Positions 18,646-32,284 are shown, counted from the stretch's first letter. The stretch is DNA of 64,000 nucleotides from Avena insularis (GCA_023614405.1 CM042697.1:469322792-469386791); one strand, 5' to 3'. Notes: generated from the sequence alone by a model not told the origin. Program-made: numbers and translations.

Positions 18646-20546
18646 TGTTGGAGATATGCCCAAGAGGCAATAATAAAGTGGTTATTATCATATCTTCATA
18701 CTTATGATAAATGTTTACATACCATGCTATAATTGTATTAACCGGAAACATTAATACTTGTGTGATTTGTAAACTAAAATAAGAGTCCCTAGTAAAGCCT
18801 CTTGTTAAACTAGCTTGTTGGTTAATATATGATCATTGTTTCCTGATCATGAACATAGAGATGTTATTAACAACAGGGTCATATCATTAGGAGAATGATG
18901 TGATGGACATACTCCTATAGATAAGCGTAGCATAAAGATCAAGTCATTTCAATAGTTCAATTGCTATATGCTTTCTGATACATAGTAACCTAATTCCTTC
19001 GACCATGAGATCATGCATATCACCTTTACCGGATGGATGCTTTGATGTCATCAAACACCACACCGTAACAGGGTGGCTATAAAAGTGGCATTGGGTGTTC
19101 GGAAAGTATTGGTTGAAACACATGGATCAAGAGTGGGATTTGTCCATCCACATGACGGATAGATATTCTCTGGGCCCTCTCGGTGAAATGTCATCCAAAT
19201 TAGCTTGCAAGCATGTGACTTGGTCACAAGGATCACATATCACGGAGCGAGAAAAGAGTACTTATCGATGTGAGGTTGAACTAGGTATGCAGAGATACCG
19301 ACGATCATAACCTCGGATAAAGTAACATATCGTGAGACAAAGGGAAATTGGTATCGTATGTAAGTGGTTCATTCGATCGCAAAGTAATCGTAGAAATATG
19401 TGGGAGCCATATGAATTTCCAGATTCCTCTATTGGTTATTGATCGGAGAAGTGTCTCGATCATGTCCGCATAATTCACGAACCGTAGGGAGACACACTTA
19501 AGGATTCGACGTTGTTTGAGTAGTTATGGTATTATGAGAAAGAGACCGAATGTTGTTCGGAGTCTCGGATGGGATCCGGGATATCACGAGGAGATCCGGA
19601 ATGGTCCGGAGAATAAGATTCATATAAGGAAAGTCCCATTTCGGAGTTGGGGAATGGTTCCGGTGTTTTCATCGAGAATGTTCTAGAAGGTCCCGGAATG
19701 TCCGGCACTCCGGAGGGGAAGGGGTACATGAATGTGTCATTGCAAATTGGAATGATTGCGTCATGTACTAAATGTGTTCGCTGTCCGAAATAAAGGGTTT
19801 ATTCAAATCCTAAATTGAAAAGTCAAACTGCCAGTTTGAAAGTCAAACCGGAAGTTTTCGGAAAGAAGAAAGAGAGGGAAACCGAGTTGGGGAGGGAGAC
19901 CTCCTCCAACCGGCGGCCAACTCCAATGCCGAGTTGGGGAGGGACTCCACTCCCTCCCCATGGCGCGGCCAGCCCCCTCCCACCTATATAAGGAGGGGCA
20001 GGGCTCCCTCCTACACACACAAGTTTCCTATCCTCTAAACTAAACCCTAGATCTAGACCCCGGTTTAGAGCTATTTCGGTTTAGAGCCTTCTAATTGGTT
20101 TAGAGCCTTCTAATTGGTGTGTCTAATTACTAGACCACTAATAGCCTCTCTCATAAGCTCCACCATACTACTTTTGGCTTAGGCGAAGCCTGGGATTTCC
20201 CTCTACTTCCAGTACCACGCCGTTGTCTTTGCCGGGATCGCGAGGAGAGTGCTACAACCTCCGCTGCCTTTGGAACAAAGGAGAGGAAGGTCTTCGTCAA
20301 TCTCGAACGATGTGACCGACTGCGGGAGCGCTGCGGGAACGCGGCGCCGGAAGGATCGTCTACGCGATCTTGAGATCGGAAAGAGTACGACTACATCACC
20401 CACGAGAATCTGCTCTCGTTAACCGCTTTGGAATCTTCGAGGGTGAGTTTCACTATCGACTCGTTGCTACAATCTAGTAGATAGATCTTGGCTTGTTTGT
20501 TTGTATGCGATAGAAATTTTTTGTTTTCCATGCTACGAACCCCTCA
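18646..20546 (+). repeat. 5' LTR of the Angela-type Copia
   Basis: 1901 bp, TGTTGG...ctca. Contains a TATA-like ctatataagg near 19983. It differs from the 3' LTR mostly by 1-3 nt indels and is slightly longer. The terminal CA is partly eroded relative to the 3' LTR (ctaca). Confidence 0.9.
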
Positions 20547-23500
20547 GTGGTATCGAGCCGTGTCTATATGTAGATCTGTTGCCTGAGTAGAACACAATGG
20601 TCATTGTGGTTGATGCTTTTATTGTAGATTGCTTTTTGTGTACTTTGCATCTTGCGGTATGTTGGGATGAAGCGGCCGCTAACCTTACATGACATCGTTC
20701 ATGAGACTTGCTCCACGCTTGACATGCAACTTGTATTGCATAAGTGGCTGCGGGTGCTGTTTCTCCTAGCATAGTAAAGATCCAATTTACAACGGGTGAT
20801 CAACAATGCTAGTATCAATGTTGTGGTTCTTATTAAAGTTAGAACGACACTTATGGAAAGCCCCAAACCACGTAAAATATGCAAAGAAAGTAGAAGCGTC
20901 TAACTTTGTTTTTGAGGGTGTCTGATGATGTGATATGGCCATGATTGTGATTATATTTGATGTATGCAATGTTCCTTATTGTAAGTTGGCAACGGCGGGG
21001 AATATATGGTTGTCTTTAATTTCATTAAGACCTGCGTGTCTATTCAAAATAGTTGTAATAGTTGAAGCTGGTGGGCGACAACCATGTAGAAGCATCATTG
21101 ACCTTGATGCTATGCGGTGATGATGGAGATCATGTTCGTGCTTGAAGATGGAGATCGGAAGCACAAAGAAGAAAAGGCCATATCATATCACATATTATGA
21201 ATTGCATGTGATGTTAATCCTTTATGCATCTTGTATTGCTTTGTAGGCAGCGGTAGCATTATAAGATGATCCCTCATGCACATAAATTTCAAGTTCTAAA
21301 GTGTTCACCCTTAGTATGCACCGTTGCCAAAGCTTCGCTTGAAGCACCACGTGATGATCGGGTGTCTTTGATTCCGGGTGAATACAACGTAAGCAAGCCA
21401 GATTTGCTTATCGGTAGCTAAGGTTTGATCTTGACGAGCCTAGCATGTACGGACATGGCCTCAGGAACACGGATTACCGAAAGGTAGAGCATGAGTCATA
21501 TAGTAGATATGATGAACATGTTGATTGTTCGCCATTGAAGCTACATCAACTCACGTGATGATCGGTTTTGATGTGGTGGATTTGGTTCGTGTGATCACTA
21601 AAACAATGTGAGGGATATTGTTTTGAGTGGGAGTTCACCTAGATTAATTTAATTATTAATTAGAACTCAATTTATCATAAACTAAATCAAAGTGAATTTG
21701 CATAGTTGTTGTAGTCGTTGGCATCCGTTTACCACCTTGCGATTAGTTATAATTGAGATGATAGAACTATAGAATTCTGGTTAGTTACTTTACGAACTGG
21801 TATCGTATTGTTTTGAAGTGTTAATCTAAAGTTTAAAAGTCCTATTGCAAACTTTCAGTAAGTTCCGGTTACTCCATGAAGTTTAATAATTGGTATTAAA
21901 ACAAGAGTGACAATTCCAAAGTGTTAGTATATGAGTATCATGTTTGTCTCCATGATTCTTGATATTCAAAAGATTATCTTAATATCAAGGTTATCTAGGA
22001 TCTGAAAGAGTTGTTTGAAACCATGATGTGTGGAAGATATTGTGATATAAAACGAAGTTTTGGTTACAACATGATAGAGTATAATATGGCAAAGTCATGT
22101 TCTCATGTTTGATGAGAATTTGCAAAAGGTTGGAGACACTAGTTGTCCTAATCTTCCAAAAGGTTTTGAAGAGCAACATTATACTCGCGATTCACCGTTA
22201 CAAGCTAAAGGTAGCTTGATCATGGATAAATCCATGATGAAGGTGAATATTTGATGTAGGTAAAATGTTTACTACACCAAGAGTTAACTAAAGAAAGGAA
22301 TTTGAAAGAACACCAAACATTTGATAATGGTGATCTACTTCAAAGTGCAAGTTCAAAGACATTGGTATTTAACTATACACGCTTTGGACTATGTGTCATA
22401 TGTATGACTCCACTATTGATGTTGATAGATTCTTTCAAACAGAAAAGAAATCTTGAAAGAGAATCTCATAAGTATATGGCAGAAAAGAAAAGACTAGAAT
22501 TGTTCAGTTTAAGTATATAGATGATATACGTGTTATGGCTATATTCTTTGCTTATTAAACAATGTGGTTCTTAAGTATTTGATACTGAATTTGTTGGTGT
22601 GAATCGTCATACGAAACAACACAATTCATGAACTACAATGGTCTAAGTAACTAGCAAAAGAATATGTGATGATGTTCATCGAAAACAAATAAAGGGTTAT
22701 TGTGTTGCTCTATAAACATCAAAGCTTGCCTTCAGGATTTGTTTTTATCAGGTATTATGAGAACAAAAGGGTTGTTCAAATAATTGCCGTAATCCATAAA
22801 AGATGGATGATTCACAAATCTCGTTGGAGAAATCACATCCATAAAACTAGTGCTAAAATTGTCGAAAGACAAATTGATTGAAAGATCACTTAGGAAGTGA
22901 CATCGCCGTTTAAATTATATTGGAAAGAAAACATGAAGAAACTCCATGTGGATGGAATTTTGGAGTCTTTTGATTTTTGATCAAATGACGTTTGTGAAAC
23001 TTTCCTAGAGATAATTAAAACTTCGTTCATAGGCCAAAAGGGAATGAATGACTAGCTTATTGGAACTTGTGCATATTGTTGTACGAACTCCATTATGTGT
23101 AGTCAAGAGCGATGGATTTCAACTTCATATGCTTTCTCCGAAAATTTGAGTGAATATGTGAATATTTACTTAATAAGGATGAAGTGTGAAATATTTGAAA
23201 AGTTCGAAAGATTTTCAAGATGAAGTGCAAAATCATTGTAACAAGAATATAAATAGTTTATGATAAGATCATAAAGGAAGATATTTAAGTTACAAGTTTA
23301 GCATAATACCTAAGATTTAAGGAATCATTCCGTGGATTTGCATTTCCCGAAACACCATAAGAGTATGGAGCATTCGAGATATGTAATTAAACCTTGTTTG
23401 ACATGGTAAGATCGAAGGTATAATTCATAAAACTGCTATTATATTTTAAAGATTAAAAGCTTTAGAGACTACCGTTTTCCACTAAAAGAGCTCCATCATA

Positions 23501-25528
23501 ATCCGCTGAAATGACACCATATAAGGTTATGGTTTGGGATAAAACCCAAGTAGTCCTTTCTTAAACATTGGTATGCTATGCATAAGAAAGATGTTTGCAA
23601 CCAAAGTCGGATAAACCTGTCTTTGTATTACTGTTAAGTATTCCTCCATAAACACCGGAGACAAAAGTGTTTGTCGCTTAGAACGTCAAGTTTCTTTGAG
23701 AAGGAATTTTTCGTGAAAAGTTAAGTGGGAGGACAATAGAACTTTGATAAGGTTAAAAGAAACTTAGCTATATGTGCAAAGTTAGCGTGACCGAAAAGTG
23801 TTAGGAGGCGACAACAATGCTCATGGCTCACGTGCCTCAAAGGTTGTGGTCACGGAGGTCTAAGTTTCTATTGAAACAAGTAGGTCGGATGAACAATCAA
23901 ATACCAAGATTTGAGGGTTGAATCATTATTTGAGAATAATGAACCTACTACATGCAAAGAAGCGATGATGGGCCCTGACTCCGTCAAATGGCTTGAAGCC
24001 ATATAATCCGTGATAGTTCCATACACGAGAAATCAAGTTTTGAACTTGAAGGACCCTCGAAAAGGTGTAAGACCTTGCAGTTGGGTTTGGATCTATAAAG
24101 AAGTAGACATGGATGTTTCACATCTATGAAATAGTCGACATGTTGGGAAAGAGTTCACAACAATGTTCAAAGGTTGTATATGACAAGATTTGATCTTTCA
24201 TAGCGATTTTAGTCTAGACGGATTAATGTAGCAACCACTACATATAATTTGTTATGTGGTAGTAGAATAAACAAAACAAGTTCTTCTAATAGAATGGTTA
24301 CCTAGGACGTGTGCATGACACGGTCCAAAGGGTTTTGTTAATTCAAAGGATGCTAAAAGCATATGCAAACTTCAATGGTTGAAGTAAGCATAGCGGAGTT
24401 GGAATCTTCACTATGATGAACTGTTAAAAGAGTTTAATTTCATCGGAGACAATGAAGATGCTTGCATTTGCAAGAAATTAAGTGGGAGCGCTAAGACATG
24501 TTTCTAATACATTATGTGGAAGACATATTGTTGATTGGAAATAATGTATCTTTTATTAAACACATATTAAGAATTTCATCCCGATGAAAGACTTAGGCAA
24601 AACCCAAATATTTGGCATCAATAGATGCTAATATGGTTGTGCCAGAAGTACATAGACGAGATATTGAAAGAATTCAATATAGAAACTACAAGAAAGGTTC
24701 TTGTTGCCGTAAAGGATTGAAAGAGTTCAATGTTGATGATATATTCAAGTGTATTGACATTTGGTAAGTGAAACAAAGATTCAAGTATAGATTGATACTT
24801 GATGTATGAAATCACAAAGAGTATTTATATCAATCATACTGTGATATGTACAAATCCAGATATGTCCTGTGCTCTAAATGTTGTGAGCATATACCAGAAT
24901 GATTTGTAAGATGATCATTGGACAATAGTAAGGATATTCTTATGATCTTTTGAAAGAACTAAGAGTATATTATTTGTAGAAGTGACAAATAGATGGTTAG
25001 TTCATTGTAAAAGTACTACATTGATACTAGCTTTGTCACAAAGTACAAATTTAGTTTATCTCAATCTAAACTAAGGGTGGCACAATATAATGGAAAGTGA
25101 GTTCCATAATGGATTTGGATGAGTTCCAAAGTTAAGACATTGTGACAGATACTACAACAAAAGGCTAAGTATATGACTGCTATTATAGCAGCAAAAGAGG
25201 GCATTTGTGTCAAGTAGTTTGTTATCAAACTAGGTGTAGTTCACAGCGGGATAATACTATGAAGATATATTGTGCGACAATATTATCAACATGTTTTAAC
25301 CCCAAAGAACTAAAGGTCACACCGAAAGACCAAATTTATACAAAGCCATCTCATTAGAGAATGAGTGATGCGTAGAGACGCAAAGACATGCAATTACACG
25401 GACTGGAAGTGTCGATCCGGAGATCGATTAACCACTAGCAATCGTGTACATACAACACCAGAAAGCCATAGGTGTTGAAAACACAAAGGTTTGAAACTAG
25501 ATTATTGACTCTAGTGCAAGTGGGAGAC
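20547..25528 (+). pseudogene. Copia gag-pol remnant
   Basis: No open frame remains, but fragments are readable: MMGPDSVKWLEA (about 23967-24003) and CSWVWIYK (about 24077-24100) from the start of the reverse transcriptase, and AKYMTAIIAAKEG (about 25162-25200) with a CDN motif (about 25271) from RNase H. Order and spacing fit Ty1/Copia pol with RNase H last. Multiple stops and frameshifts mean no functional product. Confidence 0.7.
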
Positions 25529-27401
25529 TGTTGGAGATATGCCCAAGAGGCAATAATAAAGTGGTTATTATCATATCTTCATACTTATGATAAATGTTTA
25601 CATACCATGCTATAATTGTATTAACAGGAAACATTAATACTTGTGTGATTTGTAAACTAAAATAAGAGTCCCTAGTAAAGCCTCTTGTTAAACTAGCTTA
25701 TTGGTTAATATATGATCATTGTTTCACGATCATGAACATAGAGATGTTATTAACAACGAGGTCATATCATTAGGAGAATGATGTGATGGACATACTCCTA
25801 TAGATAAGCGTAGCATAAAGATCAAGTCATTTCAATAGTTCAATTGCTATATGCTTTACGATACATAGTAACCTAATTCCTTCGACCATGAGATCATGCA
25901 TATCACCTTTACGGATGGATGCTTTGATGTCATCAAACACCACACCGTAACAGGTGGCTATAAAAGTGGCATTGGGTGTTGGAAAGTATTGGTTGAAACA
26001 CATGGATCAAGAGTGGGATTTGTCCATCCACATGACGGATAGATATTCTGGGCCCTCTCGGTGAAATGTCATCCAAATTAGCTTGCAAGCATGTGACTTG
26101 GTCACAAGGGATCACATATCACAGGAGCGAGAAAAGAGTACTTATCGAACGAGGTTGAACTAGGTATGCGGAGATCCGACGATCATAACCTCGGATAAAG
26201 TAACATATCGTGAGACAAAGGGAAATTGGTATCGTATGTAAGTGGTTCATTCGATCGCAAAGTAATCGTAGAAATATGTGAGCCATATGAATTTCCAGAT
26301 TCCTCTATTGGTTATTGATCGGAGAAGTGTCTCGATCATGTCCATAATTCACGAACCGTGAGGAGACACACTTAAGGATTGACGTTGTTTGAGTAGTTAT
26401 GGTATTATGAGAAAGAGACCGAATGTTGTTGAGTCTCGGATGGGATCCGGGATATCACGAGGAGATCCGGAATGGTCCGGAGAATAAGATTCATATAAGG
26501 AAAGTCCCATTTCGGAGTAGCGGAATGATTCCGGTGTTTTCATCGGGAATGTTCTAGAAGGTCCCGGAATGTCCGGCACTCCGGAGGGGAAGGGGTACAT
26601 GAATGTGTCATTGCAAATTGGAATGATTGCATCATGTACTAAATGTGTTCGCTGTCCGAAATAAAGGGTTTATTCAAATCCTAAATTGAAAAGTCAAACT
26701 GCCAGTTTGAAAGTCAAACCGGAAGTTTTGGAAAGAAGAAAGAGAGGAAACCGAGTTGGGGAGGAGACCTCCTCCAACCGGCGGCCAACTCCAATGCCGA
26801 GTTGGGGAGGACTCCACTCCCTCCCCATGGCGCCAGCCCCTCCCACCTATATAAGGAGGCGGGGCTCCTCCTACACACACAAGTGTCCTATCCTCTAAAC
26901 TAAACCCTAGATCTAGACCCCGGTTTAGAGCTATTTCGGTTTAGAGCCTTCTAATTGGTTTAGAGCCTTCTAATTGGTGTGTCTAATTACTAGACCACTA
27001 ATAGCCTCTCTCATAAGCTCCACCATACTCGCACTTGGCTTAAGCGAAGCCTCATGGGATTTCCCTCTACTTCCAAGTACCACTGCGTTGTCTTTGGGAA
27101 TCGCAGGAGAGTGCTACAACCTCCGCCTGCTGGAACAAGGAGAGGAAGGTCTTCGTCGAAATGCAGCGTGTGACCATTGCGGGCGCTTCTTGAACGCGGC
27201 GCCGGAAGGATCGTCTCTGCGATCTTGAGATCGGAAGAAATCGACTACATCACCCACGAGAATCTGCTCTCGTTAACCGCTTTGGAATCTTCGAGGGTGA
27301 GTTTCACTATCGACTCGTTGCTACAATCTAGTAGATAGATCTTGGCTTGTTTGTTTGTATGCGATAGAAATTTTTTGTTTTCCATGCTACGAACCCCTAC
27401 A
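25529..27401 (+). repeat. 3' LTR of the Angela-type Copia
   Basis: 1873 bp, starts directly after the polypurine tract and ends ..cctaca before GATAC (27402-27406). A TATA-like ctatataagg lies near 26846. Confidence 0.9.
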
Positions 27402-28350
27402 GATACAACCATCTAACTACTACATCGACCCGTAGTCCAAGGTGGAACTACTCACGCTTCATACCAGGGAGAAGGCCTCCGGGATGATCTCCCCTCCGGC
27501 AGGGTGCCGAGAAGAACTTCAGATCCCCCAATCTAGGGACGACGGTTGCGGCGGCTACAGAAGGTTTCGTGGAGATTTGATCGGGTACTTAGGGTTTCTG
27601 CATCAGGGGCTTCTTATAGGCGAAGGGGGAGGCCGAGAAGGCGGCCAGGTGGGTCAAACCTTACCCAGGCGCGGGGCAGGGCCCACCCGCTCCTAGGGGG
27701 GTTTGGCTGCCCTGGCCCGCTCCTCCGTCTCCCCTCTGGACTTCTTGTTCCCCATGGAAAGTTATTGGCTTTGACGTTTGTCCCGTCCAATTCCGACAAT
27801 ATTTCTTTACTAACTTTTCTGAAACCAAAAATAGCAGAAAACAGGCAACTGGCACTGTGGCAACTTGTTAATAGGTTAGTACCAGAAAACATGTAAAAAG
27901 TACCTCAAAGTGTATACAAATCAAAGCGAAGTAGATACTAAACAAGCATGGAGCATCAAAAATTATAGATACGTTTCCGACGTATCAACCATCTAGTCCG
28001 CTAGGGTGGCGATCGATGGGACCGACGGCAGCGGCAATGGTGGTCATGGCAATGACGACGAGTAGCCGCCACGCCGTCCTCCTCCAGCATTAGCAGCAAT
28101 AGCCGTAGCAGTAGCAACACCACCACCCCCCCTATTTTGTTCAAACGGCATTTTTGTAACCGGCAGAGTTAGTATAATGTATATCCATTGTTAAGTACAA
28201 ATGTTTCACTTACGTATGTGCCCCAAGTGGCCGAAGGGCAGGACACCCGCCCTGTCCACGCACATCCGGGCCGACGCAATCGTTGCTCGGTTTTGGTGCG
28301 TGGATTTGGATCAAGCCGGACGCGTTTCTCCGGATGGACCGGGCCACTAA

Positions 28351-29561
28351 GGTTGTGTTTGGTAGCCCCGGGCTACTCAAAAACTCTCCTCCTAGCCAAG
28401 ATTTTGACGGCATCCGGTGTTTGTTAGGCCGATTCTTCCCATTTGCGCACTGCCGAGGGGATATGGAAAAGCGCTCAGCGCCCTGCCGAGCAGCGACGGC
28501 CGAATCGAGCTTCGCAGGTGAGCTCGGTCGAGCTCGCTCCGAAAAGAGGAGTCCGTGCCAGGTGCCACCGAAAATATCTCCACGCGTCCCGCTGAGAGAG
28601 GGGTAGACCTCGACTCCCGTCACCCCCCCTACCCCATTCCCCCGAGCCCAGCAGACACCGCTCCTCCCCAAAAATTTCCCTCATCCGTTTGCCGCCAAGC
28701 TCGTTGGCTCCCCCACCTCCCCTACCTTCCCTGAGACACACGTGGACGTCGCCTTCCTCGCCCTCTCCTCTCTGCCTCCCGTCGCCGCTCTCCCGTTCCC
28801 CCATAAGATCCAGATCAAGCTGGCATAGAGTGGGCGAGGTTGACCTCGCCGCCGGTCTCTGACGGTTGAATCGGCCCTCCCTCTACCGGCTTCTTCCTCC
28901 GACGACCGAGACCTCCTCCTCTTTCGCATGTGGCGTCGTCAAACCCTAGCAGCAGCACGTCTCAGACCGGATCAAGCTCCGTCGATCTGTACATCTCCGA
29001 CCTGAAAGTCTCCGGCCGGATCTGCACGAGGTGTGAAGGTAGTAGCAAATGCTGCACATTCTTGAGATCTATGAATATATGGAAGCTTGTAATCCTGCAC
29101 AATAAGGATGCAGAATTTTGGGAATATTGATGTAGACTTTGTAATATTGATCTGTTGGGAACATGTATTGTGCAAAAAAAATTGAGGTATGTATTATGCC
29201 ATATTATTGATGTAGACTTTGTAATATTGATCGATGGACGTTGAATGCTCTTTTATGTGCTTTCAATGTTATGCACGTATGTACCATGGAGTGTACATGT
29301 ATGTATTTGCTGAAAATTTATTCATTTGGTGGTAGTCTCACGAACTCAGGGAGAAGGTAACCACATCTCATCTCAAATAGTCTATCAAACAACATCTCGG
29401 CCCAACACACCTCAATACACACATGCTAAATCTCGGCTTAATATATCTCAGCTGAGCTCGACTTTTAAACATATGACAATATCTCATCTCAACTCAGCTA
29501 AGGTCAGCTTGTATGAGAAGAGATAGAGAATCTGAGTAGCACCGGGCTACCAAACACACCC
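28351..29561. mobile_element. Harbinger-type non-autonomous element (1211 bp)
   Basis: The TIRs GGTTGTGTTTGGTAGCCC and, inverted, GGGTGTGTTTGGTAGCCC are flanked by TAA on both sides (28348-28350, 29562-29564), the PIF/Harbinger signature. The interior contains a GC-rich block (about 28600-29040) resembling a promoter and first exon, ending in a possible splice donor near 29038, but no recognised protein. It is inserted in the outer PIF-like element. Confidence 0.75.
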
Positions 29562-29744
29562 TAAGACGCTACACACGTCGCGCGCCCGCGCGGCCGAGTT
29601 TGAGATACGCTCGGACAGTATTACTCGACCCGATAGAGATACCCTAAGCGCTCTCGCCATGAAACCGATCTACGTGTACAGCAGCCAACGCCATCCAGGC
29701 AACGTGTGCCGCCGGTCCCACAACTGTCCGGGTCCGAGATCCGG

Positions 29745-31460
29745 CGTGGTCGTGCTCGTCGCCGTTGCCGTTTCGGTCGGGTCATCGTTCGTCCGTGAAG
29801 CCTGACAGTCAGTCGTGGTCTGCCTTTCAATGTGGCGTGGCCTTCACTTCCTGCCTCCTCTGCCTGCACATGGCGTGCTCTGCATGCCCAGCCGCTGCAG
29901 TAGCAGCGAATTCAGTGATTCATTGATGCATGCATTCAGTGCGAGACGCATGACTTGAGGTCTTCATCAACTAGGAGGAGCTGCCCTATTGTTCATGGAC
30001 TTGGACTGCAATTCATTTCTTGGAGATCTCTCTAGGTGCCATGTGACGGTCTGTATTCAAGTCATTGCAGGGTGTTGGCACCGGTTGACTAGGAAAATTG
30101 GAGATATATGAGCTGTGGTCGTGTTGACACGGCATGTGCCATGTACATATAAGTACATGTATATATAAAGAAATTATGAACACAACTTGTTGCATATAAA
30201 ACCTCCAAAATCTCCATGTCCAATTCAATTTCTCAGTGTGTTCCTTTCACATGTGTTCAAACCAGGAAATTCCCAAATGTGCATTTAAAATAGGCAGACA
30301 GGCAGGCACATGCCAATAATGCAGCCTACTACTACCTGTAACCCGTACTGATGTAGTAGATCACCCGCGTTTTGATCATTTCTAGTTAGCGGTTTCTGAC
30401 ACAATGATTCCGGACAGAATGTATGATAATTGCCAGAATTAGTGGCTTCTAGGTGCAAGTAAAGTGGTGGAAAGCTGAAGATGGTGTGCTAATAAATCTG
30501 CTCACGCAAAGCATCGTCGTCCCTGTGACTGATCTCAGCCACAGTAGAAGCACGCAGTTGTCATCTGTACTGTCCAAGATTTCTGCACATGGGTGTGTGC
30601 TCCACATAATTCTTTTGCGGTGGCAATACAGCTTCCAGGGGTCAATTTTACCCAGAAGGATTACCATATTCCAATTCTGCAAGGAAACCTCACATCGCTT
30701 TCACTGTATTTGCACGAGAAACGTATCCAAAGATAAGTGAGCATAACTGAAGCTACAACAAAAAAAAAAGGAAGAAGTTAAGTCCACTGGCACAGATTTC
30801 ATCAACGGTGCATAAAAAATTTATGATGCAAACTGAATTGTTTTGGCAACTTCTGTCCTGAGAACTTGCTGAAAATGCAGTAATATGCCCAGTTTAAGGG
30901 CTTGTTTGATTCATAGGATAGGAAAAACAAAGGAATAGGAAAACCATAGGATTGCAATGTCATGTCCACTTCAATCCTATAGGAACCCACATGCAACAAA
31001 GTTTGTTTGATTCCATCAAAGGATTCTAAGAAAGAGCTTTGGGTGGATGTTAGATTTCCTATACAATCTAGTGCAAAGGATTTCCTAGGAAATTTTCTTA
31101 TAGGAATCAATCCTACAAATCAAACAACCACCATAGGAAAATTTCCTATAGGATTTAATCCTACAAATTTCCTATACAAATCCTTTGAATCAAACATGCC
31201 CTAAATTTGGTACTGCTTTCGGTTTGTTTTTCGGTGTATAAAGATCAAGTTTACAGTAAGAATTTAACATGATGATTGGCTTGATGTACGGCGAGTCAAT
31301 CACTCGACTGTTTATAGGTTAAATCACAATGTTCTGATTTTGCTACTGTGAACCTGAGAACACGGTAGATCTTTGTGTCCGGTGACTGTTTATTCAGTTA
31401 CTTGTACACTGTTTTGACTGTGCTGCTAATAAGTGGCTTGATAGCATGATGTACGGAGTA
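29745..31460 (+). repeat. Duplicated module, copy A
   Basis: 29745-30490 matches the reverse complement of module B (52330-52060, 44661-44137, 42989-42933). 29950-31450 matches the reverse complement of module C (62655-61395), including atctgctcacgcaaagcat, ctgatctcagccacagtag and ttcttttgcggtggca. It contains one private insertion, the Tourist MITE at 30898-31201. No protein family is recognised; the block could be a gene's UTR or intron that was duplicated. Confidence 0.8.
30898..31201. mobile_element. Tourist-type MITE
   Basis: 304 bp with GGGCTTGTTTGATTC at the left and the inverted gaatcaaacatgccc at the right, flanked by TAA on both sides (30895-30897, 31202-31204). Internal words such as cctataggaaa recur in both orientations. 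It is absent from the homologous positions near 12600 and 61630, which gives the empty site. Confidence 0.85.
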
Positions 31461-31466
31461 CTACTA

Positions 31467-31561
31467 CTTCCTCCTTCTCAAAATGGATGTCGGAGATTTG
31501 TAAAAGTTTAGATGATTTAAATTTTGAAAAACCTGCGACATCTATTTTGAGAGGAAAGAAG
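31467..31561. mobile_element. Stowaway-type MITE
   Basis: 95 bp between TA dinucleotides: CTTCCTCCTTCTCAAAATGG at the left, with inverted ctattttgagaggaaagaag at the right. From 31562 to 32284 there is no recognised gene; this is probably downstream flank of the SAUR gene. Confidence 0.7.
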
Positions 31562-32284
31562 TATAAAACTTCAAGCCATGAGTAAATTCTCCACAGGCTT
31601 GAAGCCATGATAGAGCTGCACGCCCATTGGTTCTGTTGCCGGAACATGCAGTATTCTCCAGCTTTCATTGGCTACCAATGGCAAACAGAGCACGCTGTAT
31701 AGCTGTATATGCTGAACAACCTTTACTACCAACGAACTCAGATTTTTCTGGTAGCGATTCTGAAGCCAACGGCCAAAGTACACTTAATTGTTCTCCATGA
31801 CAGAGCTAGTGATGCAGCATACAGATATATAGAGTTAAAAAAAAAGAAAAGGATAGAACTTGCATCCCCTGATCTTGGAAGAGGGTCTCCATTTGCAGCA
31901 GCTAACAGATCCATTTCACTCACATGAGGTTAACCTTGCGGCGGCTTACATGATTGTTGTTGCCAAGACCTCAAAAATCCCTAGCAAGAGAAGATGCTAC
32001 ATTGCAACTAGCAGAGCTAGATCTGGAGCTAGATGAACACTCACTCCAGAGGAAGAAGAAAGAGAACGACACTACACGCCTAAAATTGCTGAGCGGCAGG
32101 AGAAAATGTCCCTCCTATCCTCCACCAACCCCACCAGACGGAGCTGAGCCCTCCCTATGTACAGACATCCGGACAGGGGTAGATCGGTAAAAGCAGAGCA
32201 TCTGGCAATTGGCTCTGTTTGCTGGCTCACCGATTTGCTCTCGCCAGGGGGCAATTGGCTCCTGAACAAGGAGGGCGAAATGGA

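Larger units (their letters stand above)
18646..27401 (+). mobile_element. Angela-type Ty1/Copia retrotransposon, complete but decayed (8756 bp)
   Basis: Two long LTRs (18646-20546; 25529-27401), a primer-binding site tggtatcgagccg just after the 5' LTR (as for initiator tRNA-Met), a polypurine tract caagtgggaga just before the 3' LTR, and a 5-bp GATAC target duplication. LTR size and the TGTTGGAGATATGCCC start fit the Angela/BARE group of Triticeae. The coding region is too mutated for any long frame. It lies nested in the Gypsy LTR. Confidence 0.9.
16490..27987 (-). mobile_element. Truncated Ty3/Gypsy retrotransposon (LTR, leader, gag), split by a Copia
   Basis: Read on the minus strand, an LTR starts at 27987 with TGATACGTCGGAAACG, is interrupted by the Copia (18646-27401), and continues from 18640 to about 17697. 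It is followed by a primer-site/leader region (tggcgctgttgccggggagg, 17675-17694) and gag (17458 to about 16490). Pol and the 3' LTR are missing. The TGATACG start and GGCGC..GTTGCCGGGG leader are characteristic of large Triticeae Gypsy families; the exact family is not determined. The LTR totals about 1.5 kb. Confidence 0.75.
15217..29644 (+). mobile_element. PIF/Harbinger-like host element, split by nested insertions
   Basis: The left end GGGCATCTCCACCGGG (15217) and the right end, inverted, GGGTATCTCTATCGGG (29644) form a degenerate TIR. The flanking triplets are CAA and TAA. Its own sequence is 15217-16247, 27988-28350 and 29565-29644. Between these lie a Gypsy/Copia nest (16248-27987) and a Harbinger MITE (28351-29561). 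A TATA box (tctataaaag, 15528-15537) precedes its gene at 15618. Reading across the nest, the final coding part appears to be about 28009-28065, ending in an Asp/Gly/Asn-rich tail. Confidence 0.45.

Noticed and set aside
18646..27401. Functional Copia polyprotein
   Set aside because: Only short peptide remnants are readable and stops occur throughout.
30453..30740. 95-codon plus frame conserved near module copies
   Set aside because: The homologous stretch in module C has indels that break the frame, so coding selection is not supported.
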